This document shows, in pieces, positions 1 to 8,758 of a DNA stretch of 64,000 nt (positions are counted from its first letter, which is position 1; each line of letters begins with the position of its first letter). The notes below the pieces were generated by a model. That model was not told the origin of the DNA. It did not search any database and was given only the letters and a program-made list of their open reading frames with translations. A program made the position numbers and the translations under genes. This DNA comes from DAOUAM01 sp034433305 (GTDB taxonomy: Bacteria; Chloroflexota; Dehalococcoidia; Lucifugimonadales; DAOUAM01): positions 16,868 through 80,867 of the forward strand of contig DAOUAM010000053.1 of assembly GCA_034433305.1 (NCBI GenBank), in the 5' to 3' direction.

Positions 1-835
1 CGGCCAGCACCTCGTTGAGGCTGCCGGAGCGGAAGCCACTCAGGTCGAGGGTGACGTAGGCGTAGCCTATGGAGCGGAAGAACTCGGTGACACGCTGCCT
101 GGTGCCCTCCTCAACAAGCAAGGCGAAGTCCTTGGGCTCCACCTCGATGCGGGCGATGGTGTCGTGGTGGCGCACCCGTAGCTGGCGTATGCCCAGGCCA
201 CGCAGGAACTCCTCTGCCCTGGCGATGCGCGTCAGCGCCTCCACGGAGACCGGGGTGCCGTAGGGGATTCGGGAGGAGAGGCAGGCCTGGGCAGGCTTGT
301 CCCAGGTGGGAAGGCCCATCTCGCGGGACAGCGCCCGTATCTCGCTCTTGGTGAGGCCGGCCTCCACCAGCGGGCTGCGGACGCCGTACTGCCTGGCCGC
401 GTTAAGTCCCGGGCGGAAGTCGCCAAGGTCGTCCACGTTGGTGCCATTGGCGACCCAGGCAAAGCCCTCCTGGGAGGCGATGCGCGTCAGGTGGGTGTAA
501 AGCTCGTCCTTGCAGAAAAAGCAGCGGTTGGGGCTGTTGGCCTGGTACTCGGGGCGCTCTACCTCGTGCGTCTCGATGACGCGGTGGTTAAGCCCCAGGC
601 GCTGGGCCAGGCCTACGGCCTCGCTGAGCTCCGTCGGGGCCAGGCTGGGCGACCTGGCCGTGACGGACAGCGCCCTGTGCCCAAGGACCTGGTGGGCCAC
701 GGCGGCCAGGAATGCGCTGTCCACCCCACCCGAGTAGGCAACTATCACAGAACCCATCTCCCGCAGCCGGGCCTTGAGGGCCTCCAGCTTCTCCTGGGCA
801 GCCACGGGATGCTGGTCGGTGGTACCCGCTGCCAT
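1..835 (-). CDS. larE: LarE-type ATP-dependent sacrificial sulfur transferase (3' end cut by window)
   Basis: The minus-strand frame from 835 runs off the window start (278 codons visible). LarE adenylates the carboxyls of the pyridinium dicarboxylate precursor of the nickel-pincer cofactor and inserts sulfur. The PP-loop motif SGGVDS lies at residues 35-40. Three cysteines are visible: the CxxC pair C105/C108 (RCFFC) and C185 (ACLSSR). In LarE proteins this three-cysteine pattern is associated with a [4Fe-4S]-dependent, catalytic sulfur supply rather than a sacrificed single Cys; that assignment is inferred. The ATG overlaps the stop of the upstream VanZ-like gene as TGATG, so the two are probably co-translated. 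larB, larC and larA are not visible, so a more general PP-loop sulfurtransferase remains possible. Confidence 0.85.
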   Translation of the reverse strand, partial: MAAGTTDQHPVAAQEKLEALKARLREMGSVIVAYSGGVDSAFLAAVAHQVLGHRALSVTARSPSLAPTELSEAVGLAQRLGLNHRVIETHEVERPEYQANSPNRCFFCKDELYTHLTRIASQEGFAWVANGTNVDDLGDFRPGLNAARQYGVRSPLVEAGLTKSEIRALSREMGLPTWDKPAQACLSSRIPYGTPVSVEALTRIARAEEFLRGLGIRQLRVRHHDTIARIEVEPKDFALLVEEGTRQRVTEFFRSIGYAYVTLDLSGFRSGSLNEVLA

Positions 836-1665
836 CACAGACCTCCACCCTGGCCCATCAGGCCCACAGGCCAGGGGTGAGTTGTTGACTTTTCTACTGT
901 TCCAGTTGCAGCCTCGCTGGCACTATTGTACACCCACAACGCCCTGCTGTTCAGGCCGGGACCTGACACCTGGCCCGATACCTGGCGGAGCTTGCTCGGC
1001 GAAGGGCCATCTGGCGCCGGCATGGCTTGGGAGACCTTTCCTTCCTGTCGCTGGCGTCCTGGCTCCAGGCTGAAACATGGCAGGGGATAGGAGAGCCAGC
1101 CCCACGGGCAACGCTCCACGTGGAGCAGTCCCAGCGCCTGGACGGTGATTATCACCGTGACAAAGGCAACGGCCATCACGGCGCCGGCATTGGCAACCAC
1201 GAAGAGGAGCCTGCGGCTGACCCTCAACTGGTCAGGGACCAGGAATACCAGGACGCCGGTCAACGCCCCCAGGGCGTCGTAGCCTATGTCGGAGGACTGG
1301 GGAGTTCTCTCAGGCACAAAGAACTGCACAATCTCGATGCTGACGCCCAGGGCCAGCGTCGCGCACATGGCCAGGGCAGCCGCGCGCAGCCGCGGGACGC
1401 GGCTTCCCACGGCAGGACTGAAGAGCATGTACAGCAGCGCGCCCAGAACCAGGTGCGTGCCAAAGTGGCCCAGGGACGCTTCCGATTCCTCGGACACCAG
1501 CGGCACCCTGGGCAAGCGGGACACCGACCCCAGGTACAGCACGAACCCCGCCCATACGACCGCCATCAGCAGCGTGAGCCAGCGGGCCACGCCGGCATCA
1601 TGCCGGCCCGTCGCGAGAGGCCCGCCCGCTCCAGAGAATGTCCCTTCTTCCTGCCACTTCTTCAA
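835..1665 (-). CDS. VanZ-like family membrane protein
   Basis: A 276-residue membrane protein. Hydrophobic segments lie near residues 27-48, 68-90, 95-115, 130-145 and 155-180. The conserved VanZ-family features are an acidic/His stretch before helix 2 (LGHFGTHLVLGALLY) and the EIVQFF...SSDIGYDALGALTG block. VanZ of the vancomycin cluster confers low-level teicoplanin resistance, but most chromosomal homologues have no known role. The last roughly 80 residues are hydrophilic, low in complexity and not typical of the domain. The chosen start is TTG with AGGAAGG upstream; an internal GTG near residue 26 is an alternative. It is coupled to larE by TGATG. Confidence 0.7.
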   Translation of the reverse strand: MKKWQEEGTFSGAGGPLATGRHDAGVARWLTLLMAVVWAGFVLYLGSVSRLPRVPLVSEESEASLGHFGTHLVLGALLYMLFSPAVGSRVPRLRAAALAMCATLALGVSIEIVQFFVPERTPQSSDIGYDALGALTGVLVFLVPDQLRVSRRLLFVVANAGAVMAVAFVTVIITVQALGLLHVERCPWGWLSYPLPCFSLEPGRQRQEGKVSQAMPAPDGPSPSKLRQVSGQVSGPGLNSRALWVYNSASEAATGTVEKSTTHPWPVGLMGQGGGL

Positions 1666-1968
1666 CAGAAATCCCTTCCTCTAACTATCTCACATCTGCT
1701 GCTGGATTCTCCACCCCTACCCGCACCGGGCCAAAAGCCGCAAGACCTCACTCCCGTTCCCACTCTCCGAATTCAGCTCACACGCGGACAGCTTCTAAGT
1801 GGGGGATGGGCAGGGTACGCCCCATTGGCTCCATGGTAGCAGTCCAGGTGTGTACAGGCATAAGAGAGTCTTGTCCCGATGCCAGGCTAGCAGGTCTGTG
1901 AAATAGAACGCTGGTTGGAGGCCAACGGTGAGGACTCTGGCGCACCAGGCCCGGCGGACAGGGCCACG
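1666..1968. other. Intergenic region upstream of the VanZ-like/larE pair
   Basis: About 300 bases between the 5' end of the VanZ-like gene and the 3' end of the glycosyltransferase, both on minus. No convincing open frame, tRNA, hairpin terminator or good promoter consensus was found. It must carry the promoter of the VanZ-like/larE pair unless transcription continues from the glycosyltransferase gene. Confidence 0.4.
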
Positions 1969-3072
1969 TCAGGACTCCAGCACCTGGTCTATGATGCTTG
2001 CCACGCGGCGGGCGGTGCCGCTGGCCGAGAATGCCTCGGCTATGCGCTGCTGGCCTCTGCGCCCAAGCTCGGCCCTCAGCGCTGGGTCGCGCACAAGCCG
2101 CAGAAGGGCCTGGGTCAGCGCGGGGATATCCTCGCTGGGCACCAGGAAGCCGGTCTGCCCGTCCACAACGGTCTCGCTGACACCATCCACGGCGAAGGCC
2201 GCCACGGGCAGTCCGGCCTCCATGGCCTCCATCACGGGCCTGGGATGGGGGTCATTGAGGGCCGTGTGCAGGAACACCTGGGCGCCGTGGAGCAGCAGGG
2301 TTATGTCCCGCCTGAAACCCAGCAGGAACACGTGACGCTCAAGGTCCAGTTGACGCACCAGGCCGCGCACCTTCTCGACGTACAGCGGCTCACGCTCCAG
2401 ACTACCGGCAATAAGCAGGCGGACATGAGGCGCTTCCCTGACGGCCTGGGCCATGGCCCTGACAGCGTACTCCACCCCCTTGCGCTTGCACACGTGGGAA
2501 ACACTTACGGCCACCACGTCATCTGGCGCCAGCCCCATCTCGGACAGCAGGTACTCCCTCGCGGCGTCAGGGTCAACCTCCGGCACCAGGGTCTCCACTC
2601 CGTTGTGGACTACAAACAGCCTTTCCTGGGGCACGAACCTGGCGACGGACTGAGCACACGCGTCGGAGACCGCGATGGCGGCGTCGGCGATTTTGAGAAA
2701 GCCCAGGTCTCGCCAGGACTTGCCCCAGCCCATGCCGCGCACGTGGCAGATGAAGGGGACTCCCACCAGCTTGGCGGCGATGAGCGCGGTCTGAGAGCAG
2801 GTGCTGGTGCTGTTGCCATAGACCAGGTGGAACCCCTCGCGCTTTATAAGCTCCACCAGTGCCGGGACAGAGCGCTTGTTCAGCGAGGGCAGCCGGAAGA
2901 ACTGGACCTGCTCCCGGGCCAGCGCCTCGCAGAACAGCCCGGAGCCTCGCAGCACCACGGCGACGTGGTAGTCACGACGCAGGTGGCGCAGCAGCAGCAG
3001 GAGACTGTTGGTCGGGCCGGTCCAGTCGCCCGTGTGGGAGACGAACAGTATGCGCTTGCGGGTCCCGTTCAA
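1969..3072 (-). CDS. GT4-type glycosyltransferase family 1 protein
   Basis: A GT-B fold glycosyltransferase of about 367 residues. The N-terminal Rossmann domain begins RILFVSHTGDWTGPTNSLL, a Gly-rich acceptor loop. The C-terminal nucleotide-sugar domain has the GT4 signature: VSHVCKRKGVEYAVRAM, then LLIAGS, LLGFRRDI, HTALNDPHPRPVMEAMEAGLPVAA and the E-x7-E region. Such enzymes transfer a hexose from a nucleotide sugar to lipid or polysaccharide acceptors at the cytoplasmic face of the membrane; the substrate cannot be read from the sequence. The open frame extends to a TTG at 3156, but that leader is unlike the family. A TTG at 3072, preceded by AGGAG about ten bases upstream, gives a sensible N-terminus (MNGTRKRILFV). 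No other polysaccharide genes lie nearby. Confidence 0.82.
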   Translation of the reverse strand: MNGTRKRILFVSHTGDWTGPTNSLLLLLRHLRRDYHVAVVLRGSGLFCEALAREQVQFFRLPSLNKRSVPALVELIKREGFHLVYGNSTSTCSQTALIAAKLVGVPFICHVRGMGWGKSWRDLGFLKIADAAIAVSDACAQSVARFVPQERLFVVHNGVETLVPEVDPDAAREYLLSEMGLAPDDVVAVSVSHVCKRKGVEYAVRAMAQAVREAPHVRLLIAGSLEREPLYVEKVRGLVRQLDLERHVFLLGFRRDITLLLHGAQVFLHTALNDPHPRPVMEAMEAGLPVAAFAVDGVSETVVDGQTGFLVPSEDIPALTQALLRLVRDPALRAELGRRGQQRIAEAFSASGTARRVASIIDQVLES

Positions 3073-3367
3073 AAGGGCTCGACTCCTGATGGATTGTGAC
3101 GTACCAGCGCCTTTGCCACCCCTCCCGCCAGGCAAGGCACATGAGCATGCCTGCAAGGAGGTTACACAGGGACTTGGGTACAGGCGCGGAGGACTGCCAG
3201 TTGAGGGCAGTCGAAAGCAGGCTACACTCTCGATACCATGTCCGAGGGCATGGCACTTACTTCAATATTGACCAAAGTCATTCGGCGGACAATACCCTTT
3301 TGGACGATACTGTGTGAAAGGCCGGTGCCAGCCACGAGGGCGTAATATGCCTGGTGGAGGTCACAGG

Positions 3368-3396
3368 TTGACACCCCACAGTGACGGTGCTATATT
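3368..3396 (+). promoter_or_regulatory. Predicted sigma-70 promoter for etfB-etfA
   Basis: TTGACA at 3368-3373, a 17-base spacer, and TATATT at 3391-3396, close to ideal. Expected transcription start is near 3403, giving a leader of about 190 bases before etfB. The rest of the 3073-3595 gap shows no gene; it should also contain the minus-strand promoter of the glycosyltransferase, which I could not place with confidence. Confidence 0.7.
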
Positions 3397-3595
3397 CGCA
3401 GCAGCTTTGACATATCTCTTCCAGGCCCTGGCATGTCCACTCCCGCCCACACTCACCAGTGCAGGGCCTGGCGGCCCTCAAGTCCCTTCCATCAGATGCA
3501 AAGGCCCTACCTCACTCACCAGGAACAACGTGTGAGACTGGCGCCAGCGCCTGGCCGGAGCGACTGGCGACGCAGACCTCAATCAGGAGAGCAGC

Positions 3596-4393
3596 ATGCC
3601 TGTGAACATCATCGTCTGCGTGAAGCAGGTAATTGACCCCCAGATGCCAGCGTCGGCCTTCCGAATTGACACCAGCAGGAAGCGAGTGGCCCCGGCACCT
3701 GGCGTCCCGCCAGTGGTCAATGGCTTCGATGAGAACGCTGTGGAAGCGGCCCTGCGCATCAAGGACAAGGCCGGCGGGACGGTCACTCTGCTGTCCGCGG
3801 GCAGCCAGTTCGTCATGGATGTCATGAAAAAGCCCCTGTCCATGGGGGCCGACCAGTTGGTGCTGCTGCAGGACCAGCAGTTCGAAGACCTTGACTCTTC
3901 AGCCACCGCTTATGTGCTGGCCCAGGCCATAAAGAAGCTGGGCAAGTTTGACCTTGTCCTGTGCGGTCGGCAGGCGTCGGACTGGGACAACGCCCAGGTG
4001 CCTCTGGGCATAGCCGAGCTCCTGGGGCTGCCCTGCATCACCATCGCCCAGAAGATAGACCTGGCCGATGGCGGCGTCATGGTGCAGCGCGCGCTGACCG
4101 ATGGCTACGAGGTGGTGGAGGCACAGCTCCCCGCGCTGGTCACGGTGAGCAACGAGCTGGGCGAGCCACGCTACCCTACCCTCAGGGGCATCATGGCGGC
4201 CAGCCGCAAGACGCCCACCGTCTGGACGGCGGCGGACCTGGGCATCAGCCCGGCCACGCTGGCCCCCAGGCTCCAGCTACTGGAGCTATTCGTGCCCGTC
4301 AGCGAGAAACACTGCGAGTTCATCAAAGGCGAAAACGAGGCGGACGCAGGCCGAAAGCTGGCGCTGAGGCTCCGGGAGGAGAGGCTTATCTAG
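3596..4393 (+). CDS. etfB: Electron transfer flavoprotein, beta subunit
   Basis: ETF is a cytoplasmic FAD heterodimer that takes electrons from acyl-CoA and related dehydrogenases and passes them to ETF:quinone oxidoreductase or other acceptors. This 265-residue protein has the beta-subunit hallmarks: N-terminal NIIVCVKQVIDP, the adenine-nucleotide fold with LCGRQASDWDNAQVPLGIAELLGLP, and the VSNELGEPRYPTLRGIMAASRK segment corresponding to the ETF-beta signature. The length is normal. The start is supported by AGGAGA a few bases upstream. etfA follows after 76 bases on the same strand. No acyl-CoA dehydrogenase is adjacent, so the electron donor is unknown here. Confidence 0.95.
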   Translation: MPVNIIVCVKQVIDPQMPASAFRIDTSRKRVAPAPGVPPVVNGFDENAVEAALRIKDKAGGTVTLLSAGSQFVMDVMKKPLSMGADQLVLLQDQQFEDLDSSATAYVLAQAIKKLGKFDLVLCGRQASDWDNAQVPLGIAELLGLPCITIAQKIDLADGGVMVQRALTDGYEVVEAQLPALVTVSNELGEPRYPTLRGIMAASRKTPTVWTAADLGISPATLAPRLQLLELFVPVSEKHCEFIKGENEADAGRKLALRLREERLI

Positions 4394-4469
4394 CAGGCCC
4401 CGCCTTGTGCAAAGGCGAGACGCGAAATCGCCGAAATCTAAAGTACGATTTGATTGACGGAGCGGATTC

Positions 4470-5465
4470 ATGGCTGGAATACTAGTGCTCGGAGAGTTGA
4501 CCGAGGGGAAGATGCACTCCATGACGGCCGAACTGCTGGCGGCGGGACGTGGCTTGAGTGGAGCGCTGGGGGAGGAGGTGGCGGTCGCTTTCCAGGGCCA
4601 GGGGATACCTGAGGGTATCTCCAGCCAGGCAATCGCCCAGGGGGCCGACCGGGTGTACCTGGTGGAACACCAGTTGCTTTCCGGCCCTCTGGTAGATGCC
4701 CATCTGGCAGCGTTCGAGGAGGTGTGCAGGGGGATAGGGCCCAGTGTCGTGCTGGTGGGCAGGACCCCGCTGGGGCGCGACATAGGGCCAAGGCTGGCCT
4801 TTCGCCTGGGCGTTGGCATGGCCCAGGACTGCACCGATGTCAGGATAGACCCGGCGACCAGGCGGGTGGTCGCCACGCGGCCTGTGTACGGCGGCAACGC
4901 CATGGCGCGGCTGTCGTTCCCACAGGCCGACCCGCAGATCGTAGTGCTCAGGGGCAAGGTGTTTGATCCCCTTCCGGCCAGTCCCGCCAGGACTGGACAG
5001 GTGGAGAGGCTCCAGCCCAACCTGGACCCTTCAGCCATCAAGACCAGGCTGGTGGAGGTGGTGAAGCAGCAGGCCCAGGGCATGAGGCTGGAGGACGCGC
5101 CGGTGGTGGTCAGCGGCGGGAGGGGACTGGGCGGCCCGGAGCCTTTCAGGCTGCTGGAAGAGCTGGCTGCGCTGCTGGGCGGCGCCGTCGGGGCCTCCAG
5201 GGCCGTCTGTGATGCGGGCTGGATGGACCATAGCTACCAGGTCGGACTGACAGGCAAGACAATCACGCCTAACTTGTATATCACGGTGGGCATTTCGGGC
5301 GCCAGCCAGCACATGGCTGGCTGCTCCGGGGCCAGGCACATCGTGGCTATCAACAAGGACGCGGACGCCAATATCTTTAAAGAGGCCAGCTTTGGGGTGG
5401 TGGGGGACTGGAGGAACGTTCTGCCTTCTTTCATCGAGACAGTCCGTGAACTGGTCAAATCCTAG
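4470..5465 (+). CDS. etfA: Electron transfer flavoprotein, alpha subunit
   Basis: The FAD-binding partner of EtfB, 331 residues. An N-terminal ETF domain (about 1-190) is followed by the C-terminal FAD domain with the expected signatures: VVSGGRGLGGPEPFRLLEEL, GGAVGASRAVCDAGW, YQVGLTGKTITPNLYITVGISGASQHMAG and VAINKDADANIF. These bind FAD phosphates and the isoalloxazine region. The order etfB-etfA and one probable transcript fit an obligate complex. A conserved 149-residue gene starts six bases after the stop. Confidence 0.95.
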   Translation: MAGILVLGELTEGKMHSMTAELLAAGRGLSGALGEEVAVAFQGQGIPEGISSQAIAQGADRVYLVEHQLLSGPLVDAHLAAFEEVCRGIGPSVVLVGRTPLGRDIGPRLAFRLGVGMAQDCTDVRIDPATRRVVATRPVYGGNAMARLSFPQADPQIVVLRGKVFDPLPASPARTGQVERLQPNLDPSAIKTRLVEVVKQQAQGMRLEDAPVVVSGGRGLGGPEPFRLLEELAALLGGAVGASRAVCDAGWMDHSYQVGLTGKTITPNLYITVGISGASQHMAGCSGARHIVAINKDADANIFKEASFGVVGDWRNVLPSFIETVRELVKS

Positions 5466-5471
5466 CACGGG

Positions 5472-5921
5472 GTGAAACAGGTGATGGACGAAGGTTTCGC
5501 ACTGGACCTCCAGGAGGTCCTGAAGAACATTGATAGTGCCGAAGTTATGTCACTATTCTTCCCCACACTCCGGAAAGCCGTAGTGATAGATACCCGCCAC
5601 AGCGCGACGGAAGACCCGCTGGTACGCATCATGCCTATGGTGGCGTCGCCCCAGGAGCGGCTCAAGACCATTCGCCGCCTGCGGCCCAAGTTCCCCAGGC
5701 TCCAGAACCTCACCCTGATACCATGGACCGGGAATATTGAGAGCCTCGTCAGGCTGGGCGTGTGGGAGCGCATCGTCAACCGCTTCGTCAGGTCTGGGCA
5801 CTTCGAGGTGGTGAACACCTGCCAGGAGGTCTTGCAGGAGTTGCGACGTCTGGAGAAGGCGGAGCTGGCGGCGGCTGTCCTGGGAGAGAACTACTACACC
5901 ATCTGGTCAGCACGAAAGTAA
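5472..5921 (+). CDS. Conserved hypothetical protein linked to etfBA
   Basis: I do not recognise this 149-residue protein. It starts with GTG at 5472 (an in-frame ATG is four codons later), immediately after etfA, so it is very probably in the etf transcript. It is a soluble mixed alpha/beta protein with no signal peptide or membrane segment and only one cysteine. Notable stretches are VVIDTRHSATEDPLVRIMPM, a basic LKTIRRLRPKFPRLQNLTLIPW and a helical C-terminus ending LGENYYTIWSARK. A role linked to ETF assembly or partner binding is a guess from position only. Confidence 0.75.
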   Translation: MKQVMDEGFALDLQEVLKNIDSAEVMSLFFPTLRKAVVIDTRHSATEDPLVRIMPMVASPQERLKTIRRLRPKFPRLQNLTLIPWTGNIESLVRLGVWERIVNRFVRSGHFEVVNTCQEVLQELRRLEKAELAAAVLGENYYTIWSARK

Positions 5922-5968
5922 AGGACTTTTCGTCACTCTTAGCAAAGCGCGTAGCTCAAGGCACCCCA

Positions 5969-6009
5969 AAAGCAGTGGCCGACAGGAGACACCTGTCGGC
6001 CACTGCTTT
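5969..6009. terminator. Strong bidirectional terminator between etf operon and fusA-like gene
   Basis: A perfect 18-bp inverted repeat (arms 5969-5986 and 5992-6009) with a 5-base loop. The outer bases are AAA on the left and TTT on the right, so each strand reads a GC-rich stem ending in Ts. It lies between converging genes, where a shared terminator is expected. Confidence 0.85.
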
Positions 6010-6049
6010 GTGTGCACCTCGCCTGCCCGCCCAACCGAGGGCGCTGCCT

Positions 6050-8101
6050 CTAGGCGCGGCTTGCCTCTCGCTGCTTCATTTGCTCGACGATACGCTGGAC
6101 CAGGTGCTGTGGCACAGGCTCATAGTGGTCGAACTCCATGGTAAAGGAGCCGCGCCCCTGGGTCTGGGAGCGCAGGTCCAGGGAGTACTTGAGCACCTCG
6201 GCTTGGGGCACCTCGGCCTCCACGACAGTGGTGCCGTCGCCCTGGGGCATCATGCCCTGGATACGCCCGCGCTTGCTGTTCAGGTCGCCGATAACGTCCC
6301 CGGCGAAGTTGTCCGGCACGGTCACCCGCAGGCGCATGATAGGCTCCAGCAGGACCGGGCTGGCCTGCTTCATGCCATTGGAGAAGGCGTAGGCGCCGGC
6401 GATCTCGAAGCATATGCCCGACGAGTCCACCGGATGATAGCTGCCGTCCACCAGCGTGGCCCTGATATCCACCACCGGGAAGCCGGCGATAATGCCCTCG
6501 GCCAGCGCCTTGTTGATGCCCTTCTCCACTGAGGGGATGTACTCCCTGGGCACGGCGCCGCCAACCACGCGCTCGGCGAACTCGAACCCGCTGCCCCTTG
6601 GCAGTGGCTCAAGCTCCAGCCACACATGGCCGTACTGGCCATGGCCGCCGGTCTGCTTCTTGTGCTTGTACTCCACCCGCGTGGGATTGCCGATGGTCTC
6701 CTTGTAAGGCACCTTGGGCAACTGGAGCAGTATGTCCACGCCGAACTTGCGCTTCATCTTCTCCACCGCCACCTCCAGGTGGGTGTCGCCCAGGCCGCCC
6801 AGCAGAAGCTCCAGGGTGTCTGGCTCGCGCCGCACCTTCAGGCTGGGGTCCTCCTCCACTATCCGCGACAGGGCCGTAGTCATTTTGTCCAGGTCTGCCT
6901 TGGTCTTGGGATAGACGGACATCTGGAAGGCCACCTGCGGGAACTCGATGCCTGGCAGCACCAGCGGCTTCTCCCGCTGGCAGAGAGTATCGCCCGTCAG
7001 CACGGAAGTCAGCTTGGAGACGCCGCCGATGTCGCCGGCCACCAGCGCTGAGGACGGCTCCTGGGACTTGCCCCGGACGACAAACACCTGGCCGACGCGC
7101 TCCTGCTCCCCCTTGGCCGCGTTCCACACCTGGGAATCGCTCTTGAACGTACCGCTGTAAACTCGGAAGTAGGACAGCTTGCCGACGAAGGGGTCCGCCG
7201 TCGTCTTGAAGACCAGCGCCGCCAGCGGCCCGTTGCTGTCGCAGGGGAGTTCTACCTCGTCATTGGCGTTGGGAATGGTGGCCACAGCCGGGCCAACGTC
7301 GGCCGGCGAGGGCAGCAGGTCCAGGACGGTGTCCATGAGCTCTCTGGCGCCAATGCCCGCCGTGGCGGCGCTCACTAGCACTGGCACGATGTCCCCCGAG
7401 GCCACACCCTTCTTGAGGCCGCTGGACAACTCCTCCCTGGTCAGGGCCTCGCCCTCCAGGTACTTGGTCGCCAGGTCGTCGTCCGTTTCGGCAACGGCCT
7501 CAATGAGCCTCTCCCGCGCGGCCTCGACGTTGTCCTTGGCCTCGTCAGGCACCTGGGCGCCAGGGTCCAGCAGGTTCACAATGCCCGAGAAGGAGGACTC
7601 AGCCCCTATGGGCACGTGGACCGCGACGCACTTCCTGCCGAAGCGCTCCACCAGCGCCGCCATCACTCGCTGGAAGTCGGCGTTCTCACGGTCCATCTTG
7701 TTGACCACGATCAACCTGGGCAGGCCACGCTGGCTGGCCAGCTTCCACAACTGCTCGGTGCCGACCTCGATACCGGAGGGGGCAGCCACTACAATGACGG
7801 CCCCATCGGCGACCCGCAGGGCGGACGCCACCTCGCCCCGGAAGTCGGCGTACCCGGGGGTGTCAATGAAGTTGATCTTGTGGTCCTTCCAGGGAGTGGG
7901 CAGCAGAGCAAGCTGCACACTGGTGCGCCGACGTACCTCCTCAGGCTCATAGTCAGATACAGTGTTGCCGTCCTCGGCCCTGCCCATGCGAGATATAACG
8001 CCCGCGGCGTAGAGCATGGCTTCCGCGAGAGCAGTCTTGCCGGCACCATTGTGGGACAACAGTACAACATTGCGCAGCCGGTCCGTCGTGATGTTGGGCA
8101 T
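6050..8101 (-). CDS. Elongation factor G-like translational GTPase
   Basis: A 683-residue EF-G family GTPase. G1 is SHNGAGKTAL instead of the AHIDAGKTT of canonical EF-G, followed by FIDTPGYADF (G3) and VVNKMD (G4). Domains II-V follow in order: PFVGKLSYFRVYSGTF, the domain III beta-sheet, domain IV with KHKKQTGGHGQYGHVWLELEP and the C-terminal AEVPQAEVLKYSLDLRS. This variant is the EF-G-like (FusA2-type) group, typically a second copy whose role (stress translation, ribosome recycling or other) is unsettled. The start is the ATG at 8101, with GGAGATC six bases upstream; a longer frame to 8137 lacks a ribosome site. It stands alone, without rpsL, rpsG or tuf. Confidence 0.9.
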   Translation of the reverse strand: MPNITTDRLRNVVLLSHNGAGKTALAEAMLYAAGVISRMGRAEDGNTVSDYEPEEVRRRTSVQLALLPTPWKDHKINFIDTPGYADFRGEVASALRVADGAVIVVAAPSGIEVGTEQLWKLASQRGLPRLIVVNKMDRENADFQRVMAALVERFGRKCVAVHVPIGAESSFSGIVNLLDPGAQVPDEAKDNVEAARERLIEAVAETDDDLATKYLEGEALTREELSSGLKKGVASGDIVPVLVSAATAGIGARELMDTVLDLLPSPADVGPAVATIPNANDEVELPCDSNGPLAALVFKTTADPFVGKLSYFRVYSGTFKSDSQVWNAAKGEQERVGQVFVVRGKSQEPSSALVAGDIGGVSKLTSVLTGDTLCQREKPLVLPGIEFPQVAFQMSVYPKTKADLDKMTTALSRIVEEDPSLKVRREPDTLELLLGGLGDTHLEVAVEKMKRKFGVDILLQLPKVPYKETIGNPTRVEYKHKKQTGGHGQYGHVWLELEPLPRGSGFEFAERVVGGAVPREYIPSVEKGINKALAEGIIAGFPVVDIRATLVDGSYHPVDSSGICFEIAGAYAFSNGMKQASPVLLEPIMRLRVTVPDNFAGDVIGDLNSKRGRIQGMMPQGDGTTVVEAEVPQAEVLKYSLDLRSQTQGRGSFTMEFDHYEPVPQHLVQRIVEQMKQREASRA

Positions 8102-8252
8102 GTCCTGATCTCCTCTCTGGTTGGTGCCTTGGTTCATTTTAGAGAAACGTTAACCCTCAGCGCAACGGCCCTCGCTGGCCCCCACCGGCCACTGGGCCGC
8201 TGAGTCGGGCTTGCGCTGGCGCAGTCCGCCGAAAAGCGCCTGTCCAGGAGCA

Positions 8253-8290
8253 GGTGAAGGGGACATCCGCACCCAGATGTCCCCTTCACC
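8253..8290. repeat. Perfect 15-bp stem hairpin
   Basis: Arms 8253-8267 and 8276-8290 are exactly complementary with an 8-base loop. It lies just past the 3' end of the zinc-ribbon gene, but no T-tract follows on either strand. It is either a factor-assisted terminator or a copy of a dispersed hairpin repeat. Confidence 0.6.
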
Positions 8291-8316
8291 AAAGGGCTAG
8301 CACAGTGGGCGGTGCG

Positions 8317-8409
8317 CTACCATCCTGGGCGTCGCGCGCCGCATTTGCCGCAGAAAACATCGCGCATGGGGCCGTTCTCGTGCCCGCACTTCTCGCATTT
8401 CCACGACAT
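8317..8409 (-). CDS. Small double-CxxC zinc-ribbon protein (30 aa)
   Basis: A 30-residue protein consisting almost entirely of one zinc ribbon: CEKCG near the start and CGKCG near the end, separated by HENGPMRDVF. It begins MSWKCEKCG and ends ARRPGW. The start is well supported by the ribosome site GGAAAGGAGG eight bases before the ATG at 8409. Four cysteines in two CxxC knuckles should bind one zinc. Similar tiny ribbons are found as free proteins or on nucleic-acid-binding proteins; no partner is evident. A longer frame reads upstream to 8718, but only this part looks like protein. Confidence 0.7.
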   Translation of the reverse strand: MSWKCEKCGHENGPMRDVFCGKCGARRPGW

Positions 8410-8654
8410 GGCCACCGTACCTCCTTTCCTCACCATATTGTTACTCAGTACTAAAATTACCCAAAACGCCTGCCCTCTGTCCATATCCAGCGCAGCCCGG
8501 TGGAGCGCTCCCATGTGCCCTGGACGTTTCCCCCGAGCGCGTGGACGTGAAGCGGCCCTGGCCTCGCTGAGCAGGCCGCCGTCTAGCCCAGGAACACACG
8601 TCTCAGCCAGCCGCGTGCGCGGCCCATGTACGCCAGGGGAGTACTCCGCGCCGA

Positions 8655-8684
8655 TTGACCCTTCCTTTCCCATGGGCTTATAAT
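8655..8684 (+). promoter_or_regulatory. Predicted sigma-70 promoter for purF-purM-purH
   Basis: TTGACC at 8655-8660, an 18-base spacer, and a consensus TATAAT at 8679-8684. The start of transcription would be near 8691, about 68 bases before purF. The rest of the 8410-8758 gap contains no gene I can support. Confidence 0.75.
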
Positions 8685-8758
8685 GCAACCGTGGCGACTC
8701 CGACGGGATGTGGCTCATCGGCGCCGCCGGCCGCGCATGCTAGCTGAAGGGGCCAGTA

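Noticed and set aside
1915..3099. 394-codon open frame on the plus strand
   Set aside because: Antisense to the GT4 glycosyltransferase; the translation is His/Gln/Gly-rich without motifs.
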